Source: DAOPKN01 sp035391225 (GTDB lineage Bacteria; Thermotogota; Thermotogae; MWEM01). From it: a DNA stretch of 64,000 nucleotides. The stretch covers positions 3,200-67,199 of the forward strand of contig DAOPKN010000011.1 in NCBI GenBank assembly GCA_035391225.1, in the 5' to 3' direction. The notes beneath the pieces are model-generated. The model saw only the letters and a program-made list of their open reading frames with translations, did not search any database and was not told the DNA's origin. Within the stretch, counting starts at the first letter, position 1; each line of letters starts with the position of its first letter. The translations under genes were made by a program, and so were the position numbers. Of the stretch, positions 41,017-50,426 are shown in pieces.

Positions 41017-44000
41017 AACGACACCTCCAACAAACCGTTGCGGTTGCGCCGCACTTTCTTCGCGCGCACCAACTCTTCGATCAACGGATCAAACCTTTCG
41101 TCCAGGGAAGAGGAATAGCGGGAATACCCCCACCACTGGGCCAGCTGATCCTTCAAATCCTTCGCAGAAAGGCTAAAAGCCTGGGACAACAACCAAAGCA
41201 TGTTTGCCTGCAATTCCTCGTCGCACACCCACTCGATCGGGAGGCGTTTTGCCTCCTCTGGCTTGCGCAAAGGGGGAACGTGCTGCCCCTGTTTCCAGAA
41301 AAATTCCCCCCTTTGCGCATACTTTCCGGAGGAAACCAGTTCGTCCAACGCCCGGTTCACCCCGTCCGAAACGCTGGAGCTCCTCCTGCTCAATCCAAAA
41401 AAAGGAACGAATCGCTCCCAGAGAAACTTCCGATGGACCGGGGCTTCGCTTTCCAGTACCCGTCGGATCTCCTTTCGCAGCAGCACGGGGAAATCACGAT
41501 GCTCCGAGCTGCTGGGTCCGGGAGAGATGGGCAAGACCTCGTAGGCCAATACCTGTTTCTCGCCGACGGGTTCGGGAACCTGGAGATCCGCTTCCGCGGA
41601 AATGTCGGGCACCCGACCCGTGGCAGGAGGGGGAACGGGGCCTTTTTCTTGCAGCTCTTGCACCAGCTCAGCGATCCGCTGCACTTGCTGGTCGGAGTTT
41701 TCGTTCCACGAAAGGCTCCAGGCACGATGCAGGTTCCACCCCAACCCTTCCAGTACTTGCTGGCGCAAGCGTTCGCGATCCCGGGTGGAAACACCCGGTT
41801 GGTACAGCGAACCATCGCATTCGATTCCCAAGATGTACCGGTCGGGATCATCCGGATGCACGATTCCCAGGTCAACGCGGTACCGCGACCGACCAACCTG
41901 CGGATCCACTTGCAATCCCTTCTCCTCCAGGGCACTTTGCACCGCCTCTTCAAAATCCGAACGGGGAGCCAGACCCCCTTTGCTCTTCGCCATGTTTCCC
42001 TTGCCGCTCACATACTCCAGGTATTCCTTGAGCAAGCGCACTCCCCTGCTTTGGGAACCCCCCAAATCCATCTGGGAGGGGGAAAAGGAAGAAAACACCA
42101 CCACTTTTCGCCGAGCGCGGGTGATAGCAACGTTCAAACGTTTCTCCCCGCCCGGAAGGTTGAGCGGCCCGAAAAACATGGGGAATTTCCCGGCCGAATC
42201 CGGAGCATACCCCACGCTGAAAAGGATCACGTCCCGTTCATCCCCCTGCACGGTTTCCAAGTTCTTCACGAAGAAGTACTCCACCTTGTTTTCCGCGAAA
42301 AAGGAGGCAAACGGTTTCCCTGCTTGCGATACCTCCCGTTCGATGGCCTCCTCGATCGCTTCCTGCTGCGCCACGCTGAAGGCCACCACCCCCAACGACA
42401 CTCCGTTTTCGGGGTTTCGCGCGGCAAAATCCACCACCCACCGTGCCACCGCCTGGGCCTCCACCGGGTTGGTTCGCGTGGTACCCCGTTCGTACACTCC
42501 CTGCGGAACCAGAACATGTTCCACACCCTCCCCGCTTCCTCCTTTGACGCACCCGGGAAAAGTGAGCAAAGAGTCCCCGTAGAACTGCTCGTTGGAAAAC
42601 GAGATCAGCGCTTCGTGTTTGCTGCGGTAATGCCATCGAAGCACGCTTTGGGGGAAATTGCGGATTTCGCATTCGTCCAAGATACTTTCCAAAATGGGGA
42701 TGCCGGCGCTGGGAGCGGACTCTTGCTTCTGGGCAGCCTCTTCCCATTCTTCCAACTCCACGATCTTCTGGAAAAACTGGGTCGGGGGAAGCTGCTTGGA
42801 ATCACCCACCACCACGATCTTCTTCGCCCGGGAAATCGCCCCAATCGCGTCTTCCGGAGGGATCTGCGAGGCTTCGTCGAAAACCACCAGGTCAAATTCC
42901 ACCTCCATGGACCCCAACAACGTGCTCACGGACAACGGGCTCATCATCATGCAGGGTTTGAGGTCCAACAACAAGTTGGGGATCTCGGAAAAAAGCCGTC
43001 GCAATGGCTTGTGCCTCCCCTTTTTGCGATCCTCTGCCCCAAGGATTTGCGGCTCGGAACCCTGTAGCACTTCCGCGCTTCCCCGTGCGCTCTTGCGGCT
43101 GGACACAACCCGGCGGAGCAAACGCAATCCCGTTTTATCCGGCCATTCCGCATCCAGCTTGCGGAATACCTGTAACTTTTGTTCCATGTCGCCTTGCACG
43201 AAGGTGCGGAGGATGTCCTCCCTTTTCACGGAATGCTGCAACAGCTGCACGAAAAAAGTGGCAAAAAAACCCCTGCCCAAGTTTCCCGGGGGTTGCTGGG
43301 ATTCCACGAATTCCCGGAGAAAAGGATCCAAACCCTTTTCGGAAGCCTGTTGCAAGATCCCCCGCAACCGGAAAAAGAAAGGGGCGTCTTCCAGCGTGGC
43401 GGCGCGCTCCCTGAGAATCTGCTGTAACTGCTGCAATGGGACGTGTTGCACCGCGCCGCCGTCGAGCAAACCCTTTCCGTTCTCGCTCCATTGCTTCTCC
43501 CAGCTTTCGAGCAAGCCCCGTTGCCGCGCGATCTTCTCCCGATGCGCTTCTCCCACGGCGATCGGTGCGGAATCCATCCGGTGCGCTTTCATCCACCGGC
43601 CTTCCTCCATCCAGCCTGCCAACACCTCGTTTCCCGGGGGCCAACTATCGCCGAGGAAAAAGGGCTTGATGCGCCGCAAGTCCCTGTAGAAAAAAGGATT
43701 CAGCCAATACAACCCCGAGCCGGCGTACCCGGAAAATCGCTGCTGCCACTCCTGTAGGTCGGTTTCCAAGATCCCCGGGTCAAACACCTCCAGGAAACGG
43801 ACAAACCGCTTCGCATCGCTCCAGGTGGAGGGTGACTGCAACCCCATGCGGGGATACTCCCGCGAAAAGCATCCCAAAAGCTCCGAAAGGCTCGTGTTCA
43901 ACTTCTCCAAGCGGGATTCCAGCTGGGAAACCGCGTTGGTGGGTGGAACGCTTCCGGAAAATTGCCCCCAGGGATGCGAGAACAAGCGGAGGAACAACTC

Positions 44001-45401
44001 TTCCCCACCCTTTTCTCCCTGGACGAAACTGCGGATTTTTTCCAGCGATTCCACCACCTGCGCATGAGCTACCTTTTCCAAGCAAAAAAATGGCTCCAGG
44101 GATACGTTGAGGATACGTGGAAGGGGCACCATTCGCGCAAGCTTTCCCACCATTTCGTACACCGACCAATGGCTTGGTTGGATCGGGAAACACAGGCGTT
44201 GCAGGTACTTGTTCAGCGTTTCGCGCAGCAAAACGATCTGCTCGGATTGGGCCTTGGTGTTCGCCATCTCGCGATCCGTGATCACCGGGTATCCCTCGTT
44301 GAGCTTCTTCCAAGTGTCCGCCAGTTCCGCGACGATGTGGGAGCGTTTGCGGTTGGGATCGTGGATCTCCAGCACGAAATCCGACAAGCCCACCCCGTCC
44401 AGCCGACTCTTCACCACCTGCAAAGCCGCCATTTTTCCGCTCACGAACAACACCTTTTTTCCTTGTGCAAGGCTTTCGGAAATGATGTTCGCGATGGTCT
44501 GGCTCTTTCCGGTGCCGGGGGGGCCCTGGATCACCAGGTTTCGACCCGCCTTCACCATCTCGATGGCTTGCTGCTGGCTGGAATCGGCATCCAGCACCTG
44601 GAAGGCCTCCATGGGGTCCAGAGCATTCGGATCGGCTGGTGTTTCCCCGTTGCTCTCCAATTCGCCCACATCGCACAGGAAACGGATCAAGGGATGCGCA
44701 ACGCACAGCTTCTTTCTTCGTTCCAAGTCCTGGAACATGGGAAGGCGGGTGAAGTGAAACAGGGCCAGCGAAGAGCCCCGGCGTACCTGCCAGGAAAGGC
44801 TCTTCTCGTGGATCGCTCTTTCCAGCTCCACAAGCCATTGCAACATCGTTTCCCCGTCGGAAAACTCGGGGTCTTCCCCGGGGAATAGCTCGATTCCCAA
44901 CGATTTGAGCTTCTCCTTGAGAGCCTGGTTCACCGTGGTTTCTTCCGGGGAAAATTCCATGGAAAAGGGGAAGTGGCGGGTATTCTTCTTTTGGAATACC
45001 GTGGGGACCAGCAGGAGCGGCGAAAGGATCTGCTGGGAGTTCCCCGGTTCGGACCACTCCAGCAACCCGGCGAAACAAAAGAGGATATTCGTACCTTGCT
45101 CGCGGAGCGCCGCACGCGAACGGGACCACAGGTTGGTCGCAGTTTTGTGCACTTCGCTCTCTTTCCCCCGCACCACCCATCTTTTCCCACGTGGAACGGG
45201 ATGCTCCGGAAGCGCGGGGACCAACGGAAAAATGGACCCCGAAAAAAAATCATCCAGCAAGGACGGAAAGCCCGGCTGGATGATTTCCAGGGCTCCGCGA
45301 AGGGAGGGCTGGAAATGAAGCAATCGGTTCTTCAAACTTAAGTCGATCAACCGGCTTTTCCACTCTTCGATCCTCCCACCAACCTGTTCATCCGCGCTCA
45401 T
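40995..45401 (-). CDS. DUF4011-SF1 helicase-PD-(D/E)xK nuclease-DUF3320 protein
   Basis: A 1468-residue multidomain protein. Order: DUF4011 N-terminal region (residues 1-230, starting IEEWKSRLIDLSLKNRLLHF); superfamily-1 helicase split by a long insert (Walker A GPPGTGKSQ near 293-301, Walker B VVFDEASQIPPEDA near 870, ITRARRKVVVFS near 1110); a Vsr/DUF559-like nuclease with FEEAVQSALEEKGL, RVDLGIV and GIECDG near 1130-1180; DUF3320 at 1290-1370. This architecture is widespread in variable regions and has been noted among candidate anti-phage or anti-plasmid genes; a role in defence or repair here is inference. It couples to UDG downstream. Confidence 0.9.
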   Translation of the reverse strand: MSADEQVGGRIEEWKSRLIDLSLKNRLLHFQPSLRGALEIIQPGFPSLLDDFFSGSIFPLVPALPEHPVPRGKRWVVRGKESEVHKTATNLWSRSRAALREQGTNILFCFAGLLEWSEPGNSQQILSPLLLVPTVFQKKNTRHFPFSMEFSPEETTVNQALKEKLKSLGIELFPGEDPEFSDGETMLQWLVELERAIHEKSLSWQVRRGSSLALFHFTRLPMFQDLERRKKLCVAHPLIRFLCDVGELESNGETPADPNALDPMEAFQVLDADSSQQQAIEMVKAGRNLVIQGPPGTGKSQTIANIISESLAQGKKVLFVSGKMAALQVVKSRLDGVGLSDFVLEIHDPNRKRSHIVAELADTWKKLNEGYPVITDREMANTKAQSEQIVLLRETLNKYLQRLCFPIQPSHWSVYEMVGKLARMVPLPRILNVSLEPFFCLEKVAHAQVVESLEKIRSFVQGEKGGEELFLRLFSHPWGQFSGSVPPTNAVSQLESRLEKLNTSLSELLGCFSREYPRMGLQSPSTWSDAKRFVRFLEVFDPGILETDLQEWQQRFSGYAGSGLYWLNPFFYRDLRRIKPFFLGDSWPPGNEVLAGWMEEGRWMKAHRMDSAPIAVGEAHREKIARQRGLLESWEKQWSENGKGLLDGGAVQHVPLQQLQQILRERAATLEDAPFFFRLRGILQQASEKGLDPFLREFVESQQPPGNLGRGFFATFFVQLLQHSVKREDILRTFVQGDMEQKLQVFRKLDAEWPDKTGLRLLRRVVSSRKSARGSAEVLQGSEPQILGAEDRKKGRHKPLRRLFSEIPNLLLDLKPCMMMSPLSVSTLLGSMEVEFDLVVFDEASQIPPEDAIGAISRAKKIVVVGDSKQLPPTQFFQKIVELEEWEEAAQKQESAPSAGIPILESILDECEIRNFPQSVLRWHYRSKHEALISFSNEQFYGDSLLTFPGCVKGGSGEGVEHVLVPQGVYERGTTRTNPVEAQAVARWVVDFAARNPENGVSLGVVAFSVAQQEAIEEAIEREVSQAGKPFASFFAENKVEYFFVKNLETVQGDERDVILFSVGYAPDSAGKFPMFFGPLNLPGGEKRLNVAITRARRKVVVFSSFSPSQMDLGGSQSRGVRLLKEYLEYVSGKGNMAKSKGGLAPRSDFEEAVQSALEEKGLQVDPQVGRSRYRVDLGIVHPDDPDRYILGIECDGSLYQPGVSTRDRERLRQQVLEGLGWNLHRAWSLSWNENSDQQVQRIAELVQELQEKGPVPPPATGRVPDISAEADLQVPEPVGEKQVLAYEVLPISPGPSSSEHRDFPVLLRKEIRRVLESEAPVHRKFLWERFVPFFGLSRRSSSVSDGVNRALDELVSSGKYAQRGEFFWKQGQHVPPLRKPEEAKRLPIEWVCDEELQANMLWLLSQAFSLSAKDLKDQLAQWWGYSRYSSSLDERFDPLIEELVRAKKVRRNRNGLLEVSFCPTDTP

Positions 45402-45463
45402 GGGAAAACCCCTTCCAGGCGTTTGCGCAAGGGTGGCACACCGATCGATACCGCACGTTTCTT

Positions 45464-47134
45464 CTACTCAAAATAGGAGAATTCCCGGGTGATCACGGAC
45501 TTGGGAACCCACTGTTCCTTTGTGATAAACATCTCGAACGAAAAAAGCGTTCTTTGCGTCCAGTTGCCGTAGGCATCGAAAAGGTACTCGTATTTCCGTT
45601 TCGAAAGTGGTTCGTCACCTTTGTGGGTTTCGTCGAAGAGCAAGTTGCCCTGCTCGTCGAAACGCTGCGTGGTGGTGGTTTTCTTCGGTCCGTCAAGCAC
45701 CACTTCCTCTTTCTTTTGGCCATTTTCGTGGTACTCCGTGGTCCGGGACTGCCAGGGTTTTCCATCGCGTTTCCACTCGAAGGCGGTAACCCTTCCCTGC
45801 TGGTCGTAGGCGTACGTTTTGCTCTGCTTCACCGTGGTCTTTCCGCTGGTGACTTGGGTTTCCTCCTCGACCACGCGACCTTGGCCGTCAGTGCGAATGC
45901 GCTCGCTGGATTCATCCGTTTTGGCACCCTTATCGTCGAAGAGAACCATTGTCTCGCTCACCTCTTTGAAATCAGGGCCCTCGGAGTACTTGCGCTGCAG
46001 TTGCTTCACGAGAACGAACTGTTCCTGCTCGGGAAGGGTGGCATTCCGGCGAAAGAAGTCAAGGGATACCAAGCGGCCTTGCGGATCGTAGCTTCGCTTT
46101 TCCTGCTCGAAGGGGTCCCCATCCCCATTGTACCGCGTTTTCACGCCCATGTTTCCCTCTTGGTCGTAGGTCCAGCGCACCATCCAAAGGATTTTTCCCG
46201 CACCGTCCCGTGCCACGTGGCGTTCCAGCAAGTCCAATTGCTGGTAGGCAAACGACTCGGTGTACAAGAGTTCGCCCTCTTTTCCAAAAACGGATGTGGT
46301 TTGAAGCTTTCCCGTGGGGGTGTATTCGCGTATCTCCGCGGAAACCTGCCCGCCGGAGAAATCGAATTCCCGTTCCTCCACGAGCATCGCCCCTTGGAAA
46401 CGGAAAGTTTTCCGAACGGAGAGGCCCGATGGTGCGAAGAGCTCTTCGGAAAGCAGCCGGCCCTGGTGATCGAATTCTTTTTTGCTTTCCAATCCCAGCG
46501 CGTTGTACTTCTCCTGGAATCGGAGGAAAGTGTCTTGGCCTTCTTCGCTTGCATCAGCAGGGGAATAGGCATTGACGACGCTCGCCACAAGATCACCCGC
46601 AGCATCTCTTTTTTCGAAGCGCAGCAAATTCCCTTGCGCATCGTAGGAAAAAAGAAGGGTGTTTTCCAGCTTCTCCCCGGAATACTCCCTCCTCTCGACC
46701 AATCTTCCCTTTGCATCGAATTCCCGTTCTTCGCCTCGGATTAGGGTCTTCTCGACGTCAAAAGAAGCGCTGCGGATCATTCGGGAATCTTCCCCATACG
46801 TATACAGGACTTGAAAAAAAGCAGGTTCTTCGGAGGGAACGTACGCACGTTCTTCCACAAGCAACCCCTTTTCGTTGTACTTCCAAAAATGTCCCGGAAT
46901 TTCGGGCTCCGTAACCCATTCCCCGAAAAACGGGGAAATTTGCGCGGAAGCTTGAAAAACACTCTGCACCGGACCCAACCAAGAAGTGGCCCGCGGGAGC
47001 GGAGCCCATAACGGGTCATTCTCTTCGGGCAGAAAATCTTCTACGGCAACACCTAAGGGCGTCCCTCCAAGCAGAAAACCCACAAAACACAAAAAAAACA
47101 ACCCCTCCAGGAGTATTTTCCTACGGCTTCCCAT
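45464..47134 (-). CDS. Secreted YD-repeat protein without RHS core
   Basis: A 556-residue exported protein: signal peptide (residues 8-29), then about a dozen irregular repeats of the form YDxxGrLvxxxxf (for example FDAKGRLVERREY, YDPQGRLVSLDFF, YAYDQQGRVTAFEW). These resemble the beta-shell YD repeats of RHS proteins, or MORN-like repeats, but no RHS core, toxin or protease domain is present. It may be a surface or periplasmic scaffold. ATG at 47134 is preceded by AAGGAGG-type sequence. It is the last of four envelope genes on this strand. Confidence 0.78.
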   Translation of the reverse strand: MGSRRKILLEGLFFLCFVGFLLGGTPLGVAVEDFLPEENDPLWAPLPRATSWLGPVQSVFQASAQISPFFGEWVTEPEIPGHFWKYNEKGLLVEERAYVPSEEPAFFQVLYTYGEDSRMIRSASFDVEKTLIRGEEREFDAKGRLVERREYSGEKLENTLLFSYDAQGNLLRFEKRDAAGDLVASVVNAYSPADASEEGQDTFLRFQEKYNALGLESKKEFDHQGRLLSEELFAPSGLSVRKTFRFQGAMLVEEREFDFSGGQVSAEIREYTPTGKLQTTSVFGKEGELLYTESFAYQQLDLLERHVARDGAGKILWMVRWTYDQEGNMGVKTRYNGDGDPFEQEKRSYDPQGRLVSLDFFRRNATLPEQEQFVLVKQLQRKYSEGPDFKEVSETMVLFDDKGAKTDESSERIRTDGQGRVVEEETQVTSGKTTVKQSKTYAYDQQGRVTAFEWKRDGKPWQSRTTEYHENGQKKEEVVLDGPKKTTTTQRFDEQGNLLFDETHKGDEPLSKRKYEYLFDAYGNWTQRTLFSFEMFITKEQWVPKSVITREFSYFE

Positions 47135-47166
47135 ACCTTTTCCTCCTTACACCCTCATTCAACCAT

Positions 47167-48366
47167 TTACTCGACTTCGACCACGACCTGCGCATAGCGT
47201 GTTCCGTTTTTGGTTTGGAAAGAAAGTGGAATGGCATACACCCCGGGCAAGCATCCCATCTCCACCAGGAAAGAATTTGTGCCATCTTCCTCCACCAACC
47301 GAGCACCGGGAGGTAGCTCGATTTCGACTTTCAGTAGGCTCTCCACGGGGAAGACATCGTACGAAATACAGGTACGTTGCCCAACCTGTACCCTCGGGGG
47401 ATTGGCCACGACTGTCGACACCCTGGGACTGATCCAAGCCTCCGGGAAATGAAAAGGAAATTCCAGCATCCCTCCCCTTCTTCCCAGCTGCAAACCAATG
47501 GTGTGTTCTGCGCCGTCCACGAAAGGGATGTGCGATTGGAACCAAGCCATGACGCGCGTTTTCACCACGTTTTGGTTCCACAAGAACGGTTTTCCCAGTT
47601 CCTCGGAGACCTTGGCAAGATCCAACAGCTCCCCACCCGTACCTTGCGCCATCAACTGGTAGGCTTTCCCGTAGAAGGAAGGTCCATCCAGGTCGTAAAA
47701 GATATAACACTTCATACGTGAGTTCCGGTAGTTTTCCAGCACGCTCTGGAAGAGCACTCCATTCAATTGCTCAATGGGAGGACACTCGTCGGAAAAAAAC
47801 AACACGAGTTTCAGGGCATCCGCGGAATAATCCAAGTTCCGCCAAATCCAGTCAAGCACTTCAAGAGGCTTCGGAGAACGCGAGCTTCGATACTGGATGA
47901 CATCACGAATGGCTCCCAAAAGGATCTCGCTGTCCCGGGTAAAATACGAACCATCCTGGAACTTCCACACCGTGTTGATAAGGTCCGAAAACCCCACAAC
48001 CGCAAAGCGCGAAGGCCGCACCGCGGAAACCTGGGTTTGCAAGAAACCTTCGAAAGCTTCCAAAATCGGTTCAACCCGATCTTTCATACTCAACGAGTTG
48101 TCCAAGACCAGAATCACTTCCATCGATTCGAAGGATTTGTACTCGCGCGATTCCCAGTACGTGACCTCCACGGGTACACCATCTTCCCATAGGGAAATGT
48201 CTTCGAGAGAGAGGGTGGCATCGGTGACAAGGGACAAGTAACTCTGTGGAAAGCCCTGGTACTGGATTTCCTCCACGGAAAGGAACCCAAAGAGGCTCCC
48301 TGTTGCGCTCACCAACAGCAGCCACAGGGAAAGGAACCCAAATTTCCGAGGGTTGGAAGAGATCAT
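47167..48366 (-). CDS. Secreted VWA-domain protein
   Basis: A 399-residue exported protein: signal peptide (residues 10-26), short beta region, then a von Willebrand A domain with the MIDAS start VILVLDNSLSM (DxSxS variant DNSLS), and a C-terminal Ig-like domain (VSTVVANPPRVQVGQ...VFPVESLLK). Both the pre-VWA region and the C-terminal domain are paralogous to the upstream gene. Metal-dependent adhesion or protein binding at the surface is expected for VWA domains. ATG at 48366 overlaps the upstream stop by 4 nt (ATGA). Confidence 0.82.
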   Translation of the reverse strand: MISSNPRKFGFLSLWLLLVSATGSLFGFLSVEEIQYQGFPQSYLSLVTDATLSLEDISLWEDGVPVEVTYWESREYKSFESMEVILVLDNSLSMKDRVEPILEAFEGFLQTQVSAVRPSRFAVVGFSDLINTVWKFQDGSYFTRDSEILLGAIRDVIQYRSSRSPKPLEVLDWIWRNLDYSADALKLVLFFSDECPPIEQLNGVLFQSVLENYRNSRMKCYIFYDLDGPSFYGKAYQLMAQGTGGELLDLAKVSEELGKPFLWNQNVVKTRVMAWFQSHIPFVDGAEHTIGLQLGRRGGMLEFPFHFPEAWISPRVSTVVANPPRVQVGQRTCISYDVFPVESLLKVEIELPPGARLVEEDGTNSFLVEMGCLPGVYAIPLSFQTKNGTRYAQVVVEVE

Positions 48367-50414
48367 GGACAAGGCTCCTGAAGGAGATCGTAGACTTCCA
48401 CCACGACTTGCCCCGGTATCGTCAGGATCTGGTTGGACACGGACACTTGGATGGAGTAGGAACCCGGTTCTTCGGGAGCCACCCAAACCACCTCTGGCCC
48501 CTGGGCATTGCCCTCGAAGCGCCCGTGCTCGCATTCCCAAGCAAATTCCAGGCCCGTTTCTGGGTACACGGAACACCGCAACAGGACCTTTCCCCGGGGT
48601 TCTACGATCGGGGGATTCGCCGTAACGGTGCTGATCTGCACGTTGGCCAAGAAATTCCTTGCGTACGAATCAAAGAACGTATAGGAGTATTGCAGGGTGT
48701 CATTGAGAAGGAAGGTTAAGCAAGGTTGGTTTTCCCATTCCATTTGCCGCGAGAAATCAAATTCCACGCTTTTGGCATTCAGAATCTTTTCAAAGGCCGC
48801 GTCCAGCAACAGGTAAGGCTCCATTTCCTCCGGACTCATCGAGAATCCCGGCAACAGGAAATCCAAGTAGGAAAGGTGCGGTTCAAAATGGGAAAGGGAA
48901 ACCCATGACAAGTTCCGCTTCATCATCCCCCGTGCCACTGTCCAGGGGTCACGCGACGAAAAGGTGAATTTCTCCGCCAATTTCTCGGAAGACGCATCGG
49001 AAAAGAAGACCACGAAACCAGGTACGTTCGGGCGAAAATGGTACTGCGCGATTTCCTCGAAAGCCAGGGAAAGGTCCCATTTGCTTTGGTTGTTCTGAAC
49101 CTTCTTCTGGATTTCACCGAGTACCCGGTCCGTATCCACCGAAAGGTCGGAGTAAGCGATTCCCGCGCTGGTCACCAACAGGAACCCCAAGCGAAGGTCC
49201 ATATCCTTGGATCGGCAGTAGGAATCAAACTTGCGCAAGGTGCTCATGAGGAGTTGGCGCTCCTCTTGCGTGGTACGATTCAAATCGAAGAAGAAAACAA
49301 CGTCCAGTTTTCCCGGGGTCTCCGTCACGGGAACGGGCGAAAGGTTCAAGGCAAGGTGCGACATCCCTTGGTCTACCCCGAAAACCTGCACCGGGTCCGG
49401 AGGGGTGTAGGAAAGGCGCACGACGGGAAACGAACTCTTGTCCACACCGATGATACCCGAAACCTGTGGGCTGGGGGAAACCGTGTAGGAAACGCTTGCC
49501 GAAGAACTTCCAGGGGAAGAAACGGAAAGGGTATGTGGCATGCCCGGAAGCGACTGCGAATCGAAAACCACGCGGTACCGCATCGGAATCACGGAAAAAA
49601 GCCCCGAAAAAAAGGTTTGCAACGCCTGGTGGATCGAAACCTTGCCCTCAAACGCGCTATACTGATCTTCCAGGGAGAGATCCGGGTAAAACAAGAACTG
49701 CTCTCCACCTGTTTCCTTGGCCAATTGTTCGTACAACGGATCGGGTTCGATCTCGGATATGATGGAAAAAACCCGAATCTTCTGACGCTCCAGGAGCGGA
49801 AGAAGCCGCTGGAATACCGCCGTGTTTTCGGTGGCATTATCCGTAGTGTCTTCATCGGTCAGCAAAACGATGATACGCTCGGAATTCTCGCGGAACAGGA
49901 ATTCCGCACCCACCTGCAGCGCGCGCATTTGGCATTCTTCGGCGCCACCAAACGTTTGTCCGCTGAAATTCTGGATGGCCAACTTGAACTTCTCCGGGTC
50001 TTTTCCCGATTCGTTTGGATCGCTGAACGGGTCGAACACCTGTTGGATGGTGTCGGAAAAGCCTACCCACCCCAACCGGGCATTGACCTCCCGCTCCACG
50101 AAGAAATCCATGACTTTTTGCAGTTCGAGGGATAGTACTTGCAGCTCCTGGCGCATGCTGTACGAAAGATCGACCACGAAAACAACGTCCAACGGTTTCT
50201 GCTCTTCCTGTTCCAAAGCGGTAAACCGCACGGGGGACGCAACGAGCTTGCCGTCCTCTTCCAGCTGGAATTCGTTTTCGGCAAGCAACTCGCCTTCCAA
50301 GGAAAAAGAAACGCGGGGAAAGAAGGAAACATCCAGATCCTGAATCCTCCATTGTGCTCCTGCAAAAACGAAAAAGAACGATAGAAATGCGATCAGTAAC
50401 CCTTTTCCCCGCAC
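48363..50414 (-). CDS. Secreted protein with two VWA domains and a C-terminal Ig-like domain
   Basis: A 683-residue exported protein. Signal peptide at residues 5-20. The first VWA domain (about 75-260) has an intact MIDAS: DLSYS, then Thr in QTFGGAEE and Asp in LLTDEDTTD. The second (about 390-560) starts DVVFFFDLNRT, where DxSxS is degenerate, so metal binding is doubtful. The C-terminal domain (ISTVTANPPIVEPRGK...VWVAPEEPGSYSIQV) is PKD/Ig-like. GTG at 50414 follows AAAGGAG. It lies 12 nt after the beta-helix gene and overlaps the second VWA gene. Partner proteins are unknown. Confidence 0.85.
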   Translation of the reverse strand: MRGKGLLIAFLSFFFVFAGAQWRIQDLDVSFFPRVSFSLEGELLAENEFQLEEDGKLVASPVRFTALEQEEQKPLDVVFVVDLSYSMRQELQVLSLELQKVMDFFVEREVNARLGWVGFSDTIQQVFDPFSDPNESGKDPEKFKLAIQNFSGQTFGGAEECQMRALQVGAEFLFRENSERIIVLLTDEDTTDNATENTAVFQRLLPLLERQKIRVFSIISEIEPDPLYEQLAKETGGEQFLFYPDLSLEDQYSAFEGKVSIHQALQTFFSGLFSVIPMRYRVVFDSQSLPGMPHTLSVSSPGSSSASVSYTVSPSPQVSGIIGVDKSSFPVVRLSYTPPDPVQVFGVDQGMSHLALNLSPVPVTETPGKLDVVFFFDLNRTTQEERQLLMSTLRKFDSYCRSKDMDLRLGFLLVTSAGIAYSDLSVDTDRVLGEIQKKVQNNQSKWDLSLAFEEIAQYHFRPNVPGFVVFFSDASSEKLAEKFTFSSRDPWTVARGMMKRNLSWVSLSHFEPHLSYLDFLLPGFSMSPEEMEPYLLLDAAFEKILNAKSVEFDFSRQMEWENQPCLTFLLNDTLQYSYTFFDSYARNFLANVQISTVTANPPIVEPRGKVLLRCSVYPETGLEFAWECEHGRFEGNAQGPEVVWVAPEEPGSYSIQVSVSNQILTIPGQVVVEVYDLLQEPCP

Positions 50415-50426
50415 AAAACCACTCCT

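Noticed and set aside
40842..43067. Long + strand open frame inside the helicase gene
   Set aside because: Antisense shadow of a multidomain protein whose motifs are clear on the - strand.
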